In this document: positions 43,151 to 50,970 of the stretch, piece by piece
Position numbering within the stretch: the first letter of the stretch is position 1
How the letters are laid out: every line of letters starts with the position of its first letter
Source: Flavobacteriales bacterium
GTDB lineage: Bacteria > Bacteroidota > Bacteroidia > Flavobacteriales_E > Vicingaceae
NCBI GenBank assembly: GCA_002401955.1
Contig: NVUQ01000020.1
Span: forward strand, 1 to 50,970
DNA length: 50,970 nt
Reading direction: 5' to 3'
Position numbers and translations under genes: made by a program
The notes under the pieces: model-generated
What the model saw: the letters and a program-made list of their open reading frames with translations, nothing else
What the model was told of the DNA's origin: nothing
Database searches by the model: none

Positions 43151-44689
43151 ATGCTCGTAAAAACTTTCGGAAGTGCGGTTGTTGGTGTTGATGCTATTAC
43201 AATAACTGTTGAAGTTAATGCTGATAGAGGTTTTAAGTTTTTTATGGTAGGTTTACCAGATAATGCTGTAAAAGAAAGTCAACACCGTATTGAATCTGCG
43301 TTAAAAAATGTAGGGTTAAAAATGCCAGGTAAAAAACTGGTAATCAATATGGCTCCTGCAGATATTCGTAAAGAAGGTTCTGCTTATGATTTAACAATAG
43401 CTATTGGAATTTTGGCTGCATCTGGTCAAATGAATGAAGAAAAAATAAGCGATTATGTTATTATGGGTGAGCTTTCATTAGATGGGAGTTTACAACCAAT
43501 AAAGGGTGCTTTACCAATTGCTATTCAAGCAAAAAAAGAAGGCTTTAAGGGTTTTATTTTACCTAGAGGAAATGCTAAAGAGGCAGCAGTTGTTGATGGC
43601 TTAGATGTTTATGGGGTTGATAATATTAAAGAAGTAATAGATTTTTTTAATGATGAAAAATCGTTAGAAAAAATTGAAATAGATACAAGAAAAGAGTTTT
43701 ATAAGAATTTAAATAATGTCGATTTTGATTTTGAAGATGTTAAAGGACAAGAGAATATTAAAAGAGCTTTAGAAATTGCAGCTGCAGGAGGGCATAATGT
43801 AATTTTAATTGGTCCGCCAGGAGCTGGAAAAACAATGTTGGCAAAACGATTACCTACTATTCTTCCTCCATTATCATTGCAAGAAGCATTAGAAACAACC
43901 AAAATTCATTCTGTAGGAGGAAAACTAAGTAAAGAGACTTCATTGATTAGTGTACGGCCATTTAGATCTCCTCATCATACAATTTCTGATGTAGCTTTAG
44001 TTGGAGGAGGAGGTTTTCCACAGCCAGGAGAGATTTCTTTAGCTCATAATGGCGTATTATTTTTAGATGAATTACCTGAGTTTCAACGAACTGTTCTAGA
44101 AGTTTTGAGACAGCCTTTAGAGGATAGAAGCATTACAATTTCTAGGGCAAAATTTACGGTAGATTATCCAGCTAGTTTTATGATGGTAGCCTCTATGAAT
44201 CCTTGTCCATGTGGGTATTATAACCATCCTGAAAAAGATTGTGTCTGTTCTCCAGGAGTGGTACAAAAGTATTTGAATAAAATTTCTGGACCATTGTTAG
44301 ATAGAATTGATTTACATGTGGAGGTTACTCCCGTTTCGTTTAACGAATTAACTAATAAATCCGTTGGCGAATCTAGTAATGATATTAGAGAGCGGGTAAT
44401 TGAATCGAGAAAAATTCAGGAAGTAAGATTCTCAGAAAATAAAGGGGTACACTGTAATGCTCAGGTTTCTTCAAGAACACTGAAGGAGATTTGTCAGATT
44501 GACCAAGAAGGTAGAGATCTTTTGAAAAAAGCGATGGATAAGCTTGGTCTTTCAGCTAGAGCTTATGATAGAATTTTAAAGGTAGCTAGGACTATTGCCG
44601 ATTTAGAAAAAACAGAAAATATACAAACTGCTCATTTGGCTGAAGCTATTCAATATCGAAGTTTGGATAGAGAAGGATGGGCAGGGTGA
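43151..44689 (+). CDS. YifB/ComM-family Mg chelatase-like AAA+ ATPase
   Basis: A 512-residue AAA+ protein. The N-terminal domain (1-165) has the ribosomal S5-like fold, the AAA+ core has Walker A GPPGAGKT (about residues 221-228), the LFLDELPEF Walker B, and the [23 protein letters not shown] cysteine cluster near residue 350, followed by a C-terminal helical domain. ComM homologues act as helicases that promote branch migration during natural transformation; whether this organism is competent is not shown here. It is followed by a bidirectional terminator. Confidence 0.92.
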   Translation: MLVKTFGSAVVGVDAITITVEVNADRGFKFFMVGLPDNAVKESQHRIESALKNVGLKMPGKKLVINMAPADIRKEGSAYDLTIAIGILAASGQMNEEKISDYVIMGELSLDGSLQPIKGALPIAIQAKKEGFKGFILPRGNAKEAAVVDGLDVYGVDNIKEVIDFFNDEKSLEKIEIDTRKEFYKNLNNVDFDFEDVKGQENIKRALEIAAAGGHNVILIGPPGAGKTMLAKRLPTILPPLSLQEALETTKIHSVGGKLSKETSLISVRPFRSPHHTISDVALVGGGGFPQPGEISLAHNGVLFLDELPEFQRTVLEVLRQPLEDRSITISRAKFTVDYPASFMMVASMNPCPCGYYNHPEKDCVCSPGVVQKYLNKISGPLLDRIDLHVEVTPVSFNELTNKSVGESSNDIRERVIESRKIQEVRFSENKGVHCNAQVSSRTLKEICQIDQEGRDLLKKAMDKLGLSARAYDRILKVARTIADLEKTENIQTAHLAEAIQYRSLDREGWAG

Positions 44690-44694
44690 TACCA

Positions 44695-44735
44695 ATAAAA
44701 AAGGGTCTCGAATTTATTTCGAGACCCTTTTTTGT
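44695..44735. terminator. Bidirectional terminator between yifB and the subtilase gene
   Basis: Perfect stem with aaaaaagggtctcgaa (44697-44712) and its complement (44718-44733), loop of five bases. The A- and T-runs let it serve both convergent genes. Confidence 0.95.
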
Positions 44736-44753
44736 GAACTAATCAATTAATAA

Positions 44754-47700
44754 TTATTCTTTTATAAACTTATGAGTTAAACTTCCGTTATTTAATTGAA
44801 TAAAGTATATCCCTTTATTTAATTGAGAAACATCAATGTTGAAATTGTTTTTATTAATTGTTTTTGAAAATATTATTTTTCCTAACACATCAATAATTTT
44901 AATGTCTTTATTCTCCATCTCAACACTATTGTAAACACCTTCTATAGTGATAACATTTTGAGCGGGATTAGGGTAGATACTTACCTTAAATTCATTTTCT
45001 TCTTCAACACCTGTTGGATTACAAATAGTTACTGCTAAAGTGCTTGGAGAACTACTTCCACATACATTATCAGCTGTTACACTAATTGTTCCTCCTGAAG
45101 AACCTGCAGTAGCAGTTATAGAGTTAGTTCCGCTAGAGCCTGTCCATGTAGCTGGTAATGTCCATGTGTAATATACGCCTGCAACATTAGTAACAGAGTA
45201 AGTTTCTATATCAAACTCACAAGGAACGATTACACCAGAAATAGCACTTGGTGTTGATGTTGGTGCTACCACTTCAATGTGAGCACTATCTGTTTTATTT
45301 GTAGGACCATTTCCATCATCAACAGTTAATGAAACAGTGTAAAATCCAGGATTAGCATAAGTTACTGTTGGATTTTGAGCACTAGATAAAGCAGGTGTTC
45401 CACCTGAAAATGCCCAAGACCACGATGTTGCCGTTCCTCCTGTTGTTAAATCTGAGAATGAAACACTAGAACCAACACAAACTTGACTTGGGGAACCTTG
45501 GAAATCACAAGATAAAGCACTAGATGTATTGTTCCATTTCCATATACCATCTTGCGATGTAGTTGTTTGATTATTAAACCAACCTGACCAGCCTATAGAA
45601 ACATTTTGAAATTCAACAAATAAATGTTGTTCTGTATCAATAATGTTCCAAGTAACTCCTCCGTCTTGACTATAAGAAGATCCAGCACCTGTCGTAAAAA
45701 CAGTATTTGTTCCTTCTATGTAACATAAACCATTTGTTAAAACAGTCCCTGTAGTTGTAACGGTGCTCCATGTTGAACCGCTATTTGTTGTTTCATATAC
45801 AATACCGTTATTATCAACAATTAAACCTGTGTTTCCATCTTTATATGAAAGGTTACCAGTTGTTCCTGTTGTAACAGCACCGCCAAAATCAGCAATAGGA
45901 GACGTGTAAACAGACCAAGTAGCACCTCTATCCGTAGAATGATAAATTCTTCCTACACTAGTTGTAAACCAAACATTATTACCAACAACCTCAATCTGTC
46001 TTGTGTAACCAAATTCATTTCCATTCAATGGGTTTGGTATGTTCCCTCCAGCAATTGCAGTCCATGTTGTCCCTCCATTTGTTGTTCTATAAAGTTCAAA
46101 TTCTCCATTTATTGGATCTCCTTGGCAAAAACCTTCGTTAGCATCCCAAAAATGTACTACATTGGTAAAAGAAGCTGCATTATTAAACGTTGCTGTATTT
46201 TGTCTTGTCCATGTTGTACCTCCATTGCTTGTTTTCCAGATTCCTCCAGTTTGCCCTCCTGCATTTGGGTAGGCAGCTAACCATGCTGTATTTGCATCAA
46301 TTGCAGAAATCATAGAAATACCTAACCCTGAATTCCCAACATTAATACTACTTGAATTCCATGTGTTACCGCCATCAGTAGTTTTTGTAAATTCTTGAAC
46401 ATTTGCTCCACCGCCACTTCCGTCATATCCTAAAGCCCAAACATTGTTAGCATCAACTATCGAAATCCAGTTAATACCTCTTGAAGCAGTAGTAAAAGAA
46501 GAGTTTTGTTTAATCCAGTTACCATAAGGTTGTAGTGTAACATTAATATATTGACTTTTAGTTAAAGGCACTGTATTTTGAGAATTGGTTACAGTTAATG
46601 AAACATCATAAGCTCCAGCAGTTGAGTAAGTAACTACAGGTGGAGTTTGTCCTACATAAGTTGCGTTAGCACCAGTACATCCTGTACAACTCACAGTTCC
46701 ACTAGCACCTACATCAAATACCCATGTCCAGTTAGTTATTGTGTTACCACCACCAGAAGAATTATCTGTAAATGTTACTGTTTGTCCTTCTAATATGCTT
46801 GTAGGGTTTCCTGTAAATGCAGGGATTGGATCTCCATTAAGAGTTGCTTGTACACATTGTAAAGCAGCAAGAGCATCAATTCTTGGTCCCATATTTTGAT
46901 TTACAGTAGCTCCAGAGCTTATTAAGCATGCTTCTATTTGAGCAGGAGTCATTGCTGGGTTAACACTAAGCATTAATCCTACTAATCCTGCAGCAAAAGG
47001 TGTAGCCATAGATGTTCCACCCATTTTAGCATAACCATTGGTAGTTGTGTAAACAGTACTTAATAAACCACCATTTGAGTAACCTCCTGGAGCACAAATA
47101 TCAACAAACGCTGTTCCTCCATTATAAGTTGAGAAAAATGATCGAGAATCGTTTGCATCTACAGAACCAACACAAATTACATTGTTGTAAGCTCCAGGGT
47201 AATGTAAAACAGTATTATTATCATTTCCTGCAGCAGCAATAAAAACAATGCTCGGGTAAGCATTTATTAAGTTTTGAAAACTAGCACTAGATGATGTCCC
47301 TCCAAAAGACATGCTTACAACATTTGCTCCGTTCATACACGCCCAAAGAACACCATCATAGCTGTCATAAACACTTCCTGATGATCCAGAATTTGGTGTT
47401 GCTTTAATTCCAATTAACTCAACATCACCACCAAGAGAAGCTATACCTGTATTATTGTTGATATCAGCCGTTGCTAAACCAGCACAATGTGTACCATGCG
47501 ACCAACTTGCATCAGCGTTGTAATCTTGCGGGGGTGTAGCATCATTATCATTATCGGAAACATCTCTTTGTAAATAAGTAGTTAAATCTGAATGATTAGC
47601 ATAAACAGCATTATCTACAATAGCTACTTTTATAGCACTACTTCCTGTGCTAATGTTCCAAGCTGCTTCAGACCCAACTAAAGTATGATACCATTTATTT

Positions 47701-48119
47701 GTTCCAGAATGATAAGTGTCATTAGGAACAAAACTTGTTTTATAAATGGGCATTTTTTCAGCATATTCAATACCTTCTATTTGAGAAAGCTTTTTAACTA
47801 ATTCATCAATTTTAGCAAAATCATTAAATGTAATTCGATAAATTTTCATTAGTTCCTTTTTACCTGTGTAGTAACTAGGACGCTCAAATTTTGTAATATC
47901 AACACCTTCTAAAGCAGCTTTTATTAAAGGATACTTCTCTATATTCTCTTCTAAACTAAAAGAATGTTCATCACTTCTGTTTAGTGAGTTAGGATTAACA
48001 TATACATCATTTTTTAATTTGAACATCACTTTTCCATCTAAAAAATCAGAATTGTGAGTTTGTGCAAAAGCAAGGTTAAACAGTGCAATGCAACATAGTA
48101 ATAGGGTAGTTTTTTTCAT
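44754..48119 (-). CDS. Secreted subtilisin-like (S8) peptidase with PKD domains, Asp-box repeats and type IX sorting tail
   Basis: An 1121-residue exported protease. Order: signal peptide (residues 1-20); propeptide (21-130); S8 domain with Asp169, His208 (SHGTHCAG), oxyanion Asn299 and Ser370 (GGTSMATPFAAG); a PKD domain (about 430-520); five or six BNR/Asp-box repeats (STDRGATWS, SNGGTTWT and similar, 550-850), suggesting a beta-propeller; a second PKD (about 870-950); an Ig-like region; and a C-terminal type A sorting domain (from SIYPNPAQNVITIEG, about 1047, to the end), which would route it through the type IX system encoded at 24.5-30.4 kb. Substrate unknown. Confidence 0.93.
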   Translation of the reverse strand: MKKTTLLLCCIALFNLAFAQTHNSDFLDGKVMFKLKNDVYVNPNSLNRSDEHSFSLEENIEKYPLIKAALEGVDITKFERPSYYTGKKELMKIYRITFNDFAKIDELVKKLSQIEGIEYAEKMPIYKTSFVPNDTYHSGTNKWYHTLVGSEAAWNISTGSSAIKVAIVDNAVYANHSDLTTYLQRDVSDNDNDATPPQDYNADASWSHGTHCAGLATADINNNTGIASLGGDVELIGIKATPNSGSSGSVYDSYDGVLWACMNGANVVSMSFGGTSSSASFQNLINAYPSIVFIAAAGNDNNTVLHYPGAYNNVICVGSVDANDSRSFFSTYNGGTAFVDICAPGGYSNGGLLSTVYTTTNGYAKMGGTSMATPFAAGLVGLMLSVNPAMTPAQIEACLISSGATVNQNMGPRIDALAALQCVQATLNGDPIPAFTGNPTSILEGQTVTFTDNSSGGGNTITNWTWVFDVGASGTVSCTGCTGANATYVGQTPPVVTYSTAGAYDVSLTVTNSQNTVPLTKSQYINVTLQPYGNWIKQNSSFTTASRGINWISIVDANNVWALGYDGSGGGANVQEFTKTTDGGNTWNSSSINVGNSGLGISMISAIDANTAWLAAYPNAGGQTGGIWKTSNGGTTWTRQNTATFNNAASFTNVVHFWDANEGFCQGDPINGEFELYRTTNGGTTWTAIAGGNIPNPLNGNEFGYTRQIEVVGNNVWFTTSVGRIYHSTDRGATWSVYTSPIADFGGAVTTGTTGNLSYKDGNTGLIVDNNGIVYETTNSGSTWSTVTTTGTVLTNGLCYIEGTNTVFTTGAGSSYSQDGGVTWNIIDTEQHLFVEFQNVSIGWSGWFNNQTTTSQDGIWKWNNTSSALSCDFQGSPSQVCVGSSVSFSDLTTGGTATSWSWAFSGGTPALSSAQNPTVTYANPGFYTVSLTVDDGNGPTNKTDSAHIEVVAPTSTPSAISGVIVPCEFDIETYSVTNVAGVYYTWTLPATWTGSSGTNSITATAGSSGGTISVTADNVCGSSSPSTLAVTICNPTGVEEENEFKVSIYPNPAQNVITIEGVYNSVEMENKDIKIIDVLGKIIFSKTINKNNFNIDVSQLNKGIYFIQLNNGSLTHKFIKE

Positions 48120-48207
48120 CGAAAATTAAATTTAGTTAGTTTAGAGCTAGCAATTTAATAAAAAATACTGAATTAGACTGGGTTTAAAACCTATAAGAGG
48201 GTATCGT

Positions 48208-49560
48208 TTAACGAACGGTCGTTTTAAACTTTTTAGCGATTGTTTCGAGTTCTTCAATAATAGTGTTTCGATCTGTCATAAGTTGAACTAACATTTTTTG
48301 CTTACTGAAAAAACGAGAAATAAATTGCCAATTGTAATACAGTCTTCGAGCAATTCTAGTGTAGAAAATAGTGAAGAAGCCACTTAATGGTAATGCAATC
48401 GCATAACAGAAAGTAAAGAGAGAATGATGAGTAAATTCCCAAACTAAGAATGTGATTAGGCTATAGAAAATAACAAAAGAAAACGTACCAAGAGACATTA
48501 ATAACGCTCCGTAAAATGCTTCACTATCTGTTATTTTTAACGCAATAAGTCGAGGGATTTTGTAAGGAATAAAACTATTGATGTAGCCAAATAACCATAT
48601 TGGAAAACCAACGATTAAAATAAAAATGGATTTGATAAAGTAACCCAAAATATTACCTTGCTGACTTCCTTTTTCTATTGTTCTATCAGAAAGGTTCATT
48701 GTTTTTAAGTTTAAAAAGTAGTCGTCAATTTTTGTTTTTGTTTGTTGAAAAAGTATTGGGTTTTCTTTTTGAAAAAGGTTAATGGCACTGTATATTTTTT
48801 GTGATGCTTCTACGTTAGCAAAAACATCGTTCTGGTTATTATTTGTAATCTTCAACAAGCGCTTTTTGTATAAACTTTCCACTCTTTTTACTAAGATTAC
48901 GTACTCTTCTTTATCAATATCAACAATTAAATTCTTAATGCTTTTTTCAATGTTCTCCGTTAGTTTTTTTGCTACAGAAATTTCTTCATTTTTATATTCT
49001 TCGATGTAATCGTTGCTTTCTAAAGGTTTTCCAAATTGTATAAAAAGTTCACTTTTAAACCTGCTAGATTTAGTGTAATTTAATCCTACAGGAAGTATTT
49101 TTATATTGAGGTTATAGTTGTTTTCTTTTGCCGCCCCTAATGCAATTCTTGCAGCACCAGTTTTAATTTTTCTAAGTTTTCTTTCGCTTTCGCTGGTTCC
49201 TTCCGGAAAAATCATAATCACGCCATTATCACTTAGTTTTTGGTAACAAGCTTTAAAAGTGTCTTTGTTTTTACTTAATTTTTTGTGATTATCTTGAGCT
49301 CGATATATCGGCACCATATTAAATCGTTTTAATATACTACCAATTAACCTGTTGTTGAACATGGTGGCTTTTGCTAAGAAACTAATTTTATGATTTATTA
49401 AAACACCTATACTAAGAGGGTCTAAAAAAGAACTTGGGTGGTTGGCAACAATTAAAAAAGGGCCTTTTTCAGGAATGTTTTCAAGACCTTTAATATGAAC
49501 CTTTCTAAAATAGATTTTTAAGGCTAAACGGGTCAATGTTTTAAAGAAGGTGTAAATCAT
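48208..49560 (-). CDS. Lysophospholipid acyltransferase (PlsC-like) with C-terminal membrane domain
   Basis: An acyltransferase of the glycerophospholipid pathway. In the first 180 residues are the catalytic NHPSSFLDP (His41 and Asp47; the family in this phylum often has five rather than four residues between them), and FPEGTSESERKLR with the substrate-binding glycine. Residues 330-410 add three hydrophobic segments, so the protein is membrane-anchored. At 450 residues it is longer than the minimal PlsC, with an extra helical region (200-310). Which acyl acceptor it uses is not visible. Confidence 0.83.
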   Translation of the reverse strand: MIYTFFKTLTRLALKIYFRKVHIKGLENIPEKGPFLIVANHPSSFLDPLSIGVLINHKISFLAKATMFNNRLIGSILKRFNMVPIYRAQDNHKKLSKNKDTFKACYQKLSDNGVIMIFPEGTSESERKLRKIKTGAARIALGAAKENNYNLNIKILPVGLNYTKSSRFKSELFIQFGKPLESNDYIEEYKNEEISVAKKLTENIEKSIKNLIVDIDKEEYVILVKRVESLYKKRLLKITNNNQNDVFANVEASQKIYSAINLFQKENPILFQQTKTKIDDYFLNLKTMNLSDRTIEKGSQQGNILGYFIKSIFILIVGFPIWLFGYINSFIPYKIPRLIALKITDSEAFYGALLMSLGTFSFVIFYSLITFLVWEFTHHSLFTFCYAIALPLSGFFTIFYTRIARRLYYNWQFISRFFSKQKMLVQLMTDRNTIIEELETIAKKFKTTVR

Positions 49561-49781
49561 ATTGAGTATAAATTTACTTCAAATTTATTTGATATTCAGA
49601 TTATTCAAAAACATATAAAATACAAAAACTGACTTTTGGTAAACATCATACCAATTTAATTTCAAATAGCTATTAACCTCCTTTCTAAAAAAAGAAATGG
49701 TTTTTAGTACTAAAAAGTAATATGGTAATGTTGTGAAATTTACGTAATTTCACTATATCTAAATTTAAAACGTATTAAGTA
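49561..49781. other. Divergent intergenic region with a 16-bp palindrome
   Basis: This region separates the acyltransferase and the DUF3943 gene. At 49701-49716 lies a perfect palindrome, tttttagtactaaaaa, which could be an operator for a dimeric regulator or a fortuitous AT-rich symmetry. No terminator with a clean T-tract and no clear TAnnTTTG element was found. Confidence 0.4.
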
Positions 49782-50594
49782 ATGCTTAGAGGTTTTATTG
49801 TATTAGCTTTTATTCTTTTTTATCTAAACTCTTTTTCTCGAGTATATTCGGTAAGTGATCGTTTTTTTGATGAATTAGGTGTCCATAAAATTTCTTTAGT
49901 AACTAATTCTCAACAACAACAGATAGGTAAAGTTTTTTTTCAGCCTTTAAAAATTAATTGGCAAAAGACCGCTATTTCTTTTCCGAAGCTTAAAGAAAAC
50001 AATTCTTTAACAATAAATGATACTGGAATTTATTTTGATGTTTGCCCATTACGAAACCATAATAAATCAGGTTGGCAAAAAATTAAGACTGCTGCAGTTA
50101 GAATTTCTGGAGTTGAATTTTTGGGAGCACTTATTATACTAAGCCTTCCTGAAAAATACTCGAAATGGCCACCAAATGCAATGAAATATGCACGCACTAA
50201 TGTTATTGATGCTTATACAAAACCTCCAGTTATAGATATAGATGATTGGCTAGTAAATTACATAGGACATCCCTACGCAGGAGCAGCTTATTATAACGCA
50301 GTAAGAAGTCAAGATGGAACAGTTTTTCAATCCTTTATGTTGTCTACTTTTGAATCGTTATTATGGGAATATGTTATTGAAGTTTATTCAGAACATCCTA
50401 GTATTCAAGATTTATTGACAACATCTCCTCTTGGAGCATTTTTTGGTGAACTTGCTCACAGGGCTACAATTAGCATGAGGAGAAATGGGTTTACATTTGG
50501 AGAAAAAATCATTACTCTTTTAATAAACCCTTCATTTGTAGCTAATAACGGCTATAATCCATATAAAAGAAAACCTAAAATTAAGGTAGAATAG
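49782..50594 (+). CDS. DUF3943 domain-containing protein
   Basis: A 270-residue protein with an N-terminal hydrophobic stretch (residues 3-21) that is probably a signal peptide. Residues 145-250 match DUF3943: the NYIGHPYAGAAYYN motif, then STFESLLWEYVIEVYSEHPSIQDLLTTSPLGAFFGELAH. Such proteins are predicted to be outer membrane or periplasmic; the function is not known. It is convergent with the sulfatase-like fragment, with only 7 bp between stops. Confidence 0.8.
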   Translation: MLRGFIVLAFILFYLNSFSRVYSVSDRFFDELGVHKISLVTNSQQQQIGKVFFQPLKINWQKTAISFPKLKENNSLTINDTGIYFDVCPLRNHNKSGWQKIKTAAVRISGVEFLGALIILSLPEKYSKWPPNAMKYARTNVIDAYTKPPVIDIDDWLVNYIGHPYAGAAYYNAVRSQDGTVFQSFMLSTFESLLWEYVIEVYSEHPSIQDLLTTSPLGAFFGELAHRATISMRRNGFTFGEKIITLLINPSFVANNGYNPYKRKPKIKVE

Positions 50595-50601
50595 ACTTTA
50601 G

Positions 50602-50970
50602 CTAGTTGTTTTTATAGTAATTGTTCTGATAAAAATAATCGTTAGAATAATAATACCCAATGGTTTCTTTTAGGAAAGAATCGTTTGTTTTAATGGGAGT
50701 TAATCGATTACCTTCTTTTTCCCATTCATAAAAATTCGCTGATTTTTTATCTCTTAAAACCATTAGTTTGTTGTTTTTAAAAAGCCCTAAACTTCTATAG
50801 TTTCCGATAAATGCTCGTTCATCAGTAGTTTCCATTTGAGAGATATCTTTACCAAGTAATTGTGATTGATAACTCCAATTAAAATAGCCAAATAGGGTCG
50901 GAAATAAATCTATTTGAGAGCACAACTTGTTCACATCTTCTGGTGCTTTATTTTTTAGGTTGTAGATAAA
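50602..50970 (-). CDS. Sulfatase/LTA-synthase-like protein, C-terminal fragment cut by the window edge
   Basis: The frame stays open to the window edge: residues read through the GTG at 50934 and on to 50970, so this is the 3' end of a longer gene. The visible 122 residues include QIDLFPTLFGYFN, the usual segment near the end of alkaline-phosphatase-superfamily enzymes (sulfatases and phosphoglycerol transferases), followed by LLGKDIS and a C-terminal Tyr/Asn-rich tail. No catalytic residue is in view, so the exact family is uncertain. Confidence 0.7.
   Translation of the reverse strand, partial: FIYNLKNKAPEDVNKLCSQIDLFPTLFGYFNWSYQSQLLGKDISQMETTDERAFIGNYRSLGLFKNNKLMVLRDKKSANFYEWEKEGNRLTPIKTNDSFLKETIGYYYSNDYFYQNNYYKNN

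Noticed and set aside
45939-46280. 113-codon frame opposite the subtilase gene
   Set aside because: It mirrors the repetitive Asp-box coding sequence; composition is skewed and no domain is visible.

Overview
The window looks like chromosomal DNA of an AT-rich member of the Bacteroidota, most likely a flavobacterium-like (Flavobacteriales) lineage; genus and species cannot be read from it. The reasons are: a complete gliding/type IX secretion block (gldK-gldL-gldM-gldN with a PorP/SprF gene), a subtilase with a type IX sorting tail, DAHP synthase fused to chorismate mutase, promoters of the Bacteroidota type (TTTG, then TAnnTTTG about 21 nt later), and A-rich leaders mostly without Shine-Dalgarno sequences. 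No rRNA, tRNA, prophage, insertion sequence or CRISPR array was seen.

Layout. 1-5 kb: an ArsC/Spx-like protein, a flippase-like membrane protein, a polyprenyl diphosphate synthase, a MORN-type lipoprotein and DNA primase, with two 7-bp tandem arrays (1-79 and 2952-3055). 5.1-6.5 kb: a translationally coupled histidine kinase and single-domain response regulator on the minus strand. 6.7-12.1 kb: asnA preceded by two tandem Asn-rich leader peptides, each with its own terminator, then a Phe/Tyr-rich leader peptide and the aromatic amino acid operon (prephenate dehydratase, aminotransferase, prephenate dehydrogenase, DAHP synthase/chorismate mutase). 12.2-20.7 kb: a SAM-I riboswitch, then a small ORF ending in MCCCCTC whose last codons lie inside a terminator hairpin, then metX, hom, sulfite reductase, cobA, siroheme synthase, cysH, an OsmC protein and metZ. 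20.7-24.2 kb: proC, an MscS channel and a ClC channel. 24.5-30.4 kb (minus): the type IX secretion/gliding genes. 30.5-34.3 kb (minus): an arginase-fold protein with lost metal ligands, and topA. 34.4-41.1 kb (plus): miaB, a sigma-54 activator, lptE, an unknown gene, secG, groES and groEL. 41.1-51 kb: a small membrane protein, a spermidine-synthase-like methyltransferase, a secreted unknown, gmhA, yifB/comM, the type IX-secreted subtilase, an acyltransferase, a DUF3943 protein and the end of a sulfatase-type gene cut by the window edge.

The most interesting stretch is 6.7-12.6 kb. Three amino-acid pathways (Asn; Phe/Tyr; Met/Cys) lie in a row, and each is preceded by a short peptide gene rich in its own product amino acid, followed by an intrinsic terminator. 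For asnA the whole attenuator can be read directly: Asn codons, a stop, a segment directly after the stop that can pair with the 5' arm of the terminator, then the terminator. This module occurs twice in tandem. Upstream of metX, a SAM riboswitch and a polycysteine reading frame are stacked, which suggests that the sulfur operon senses both methionine (as SAM) and cysteine (as charged tRNA).
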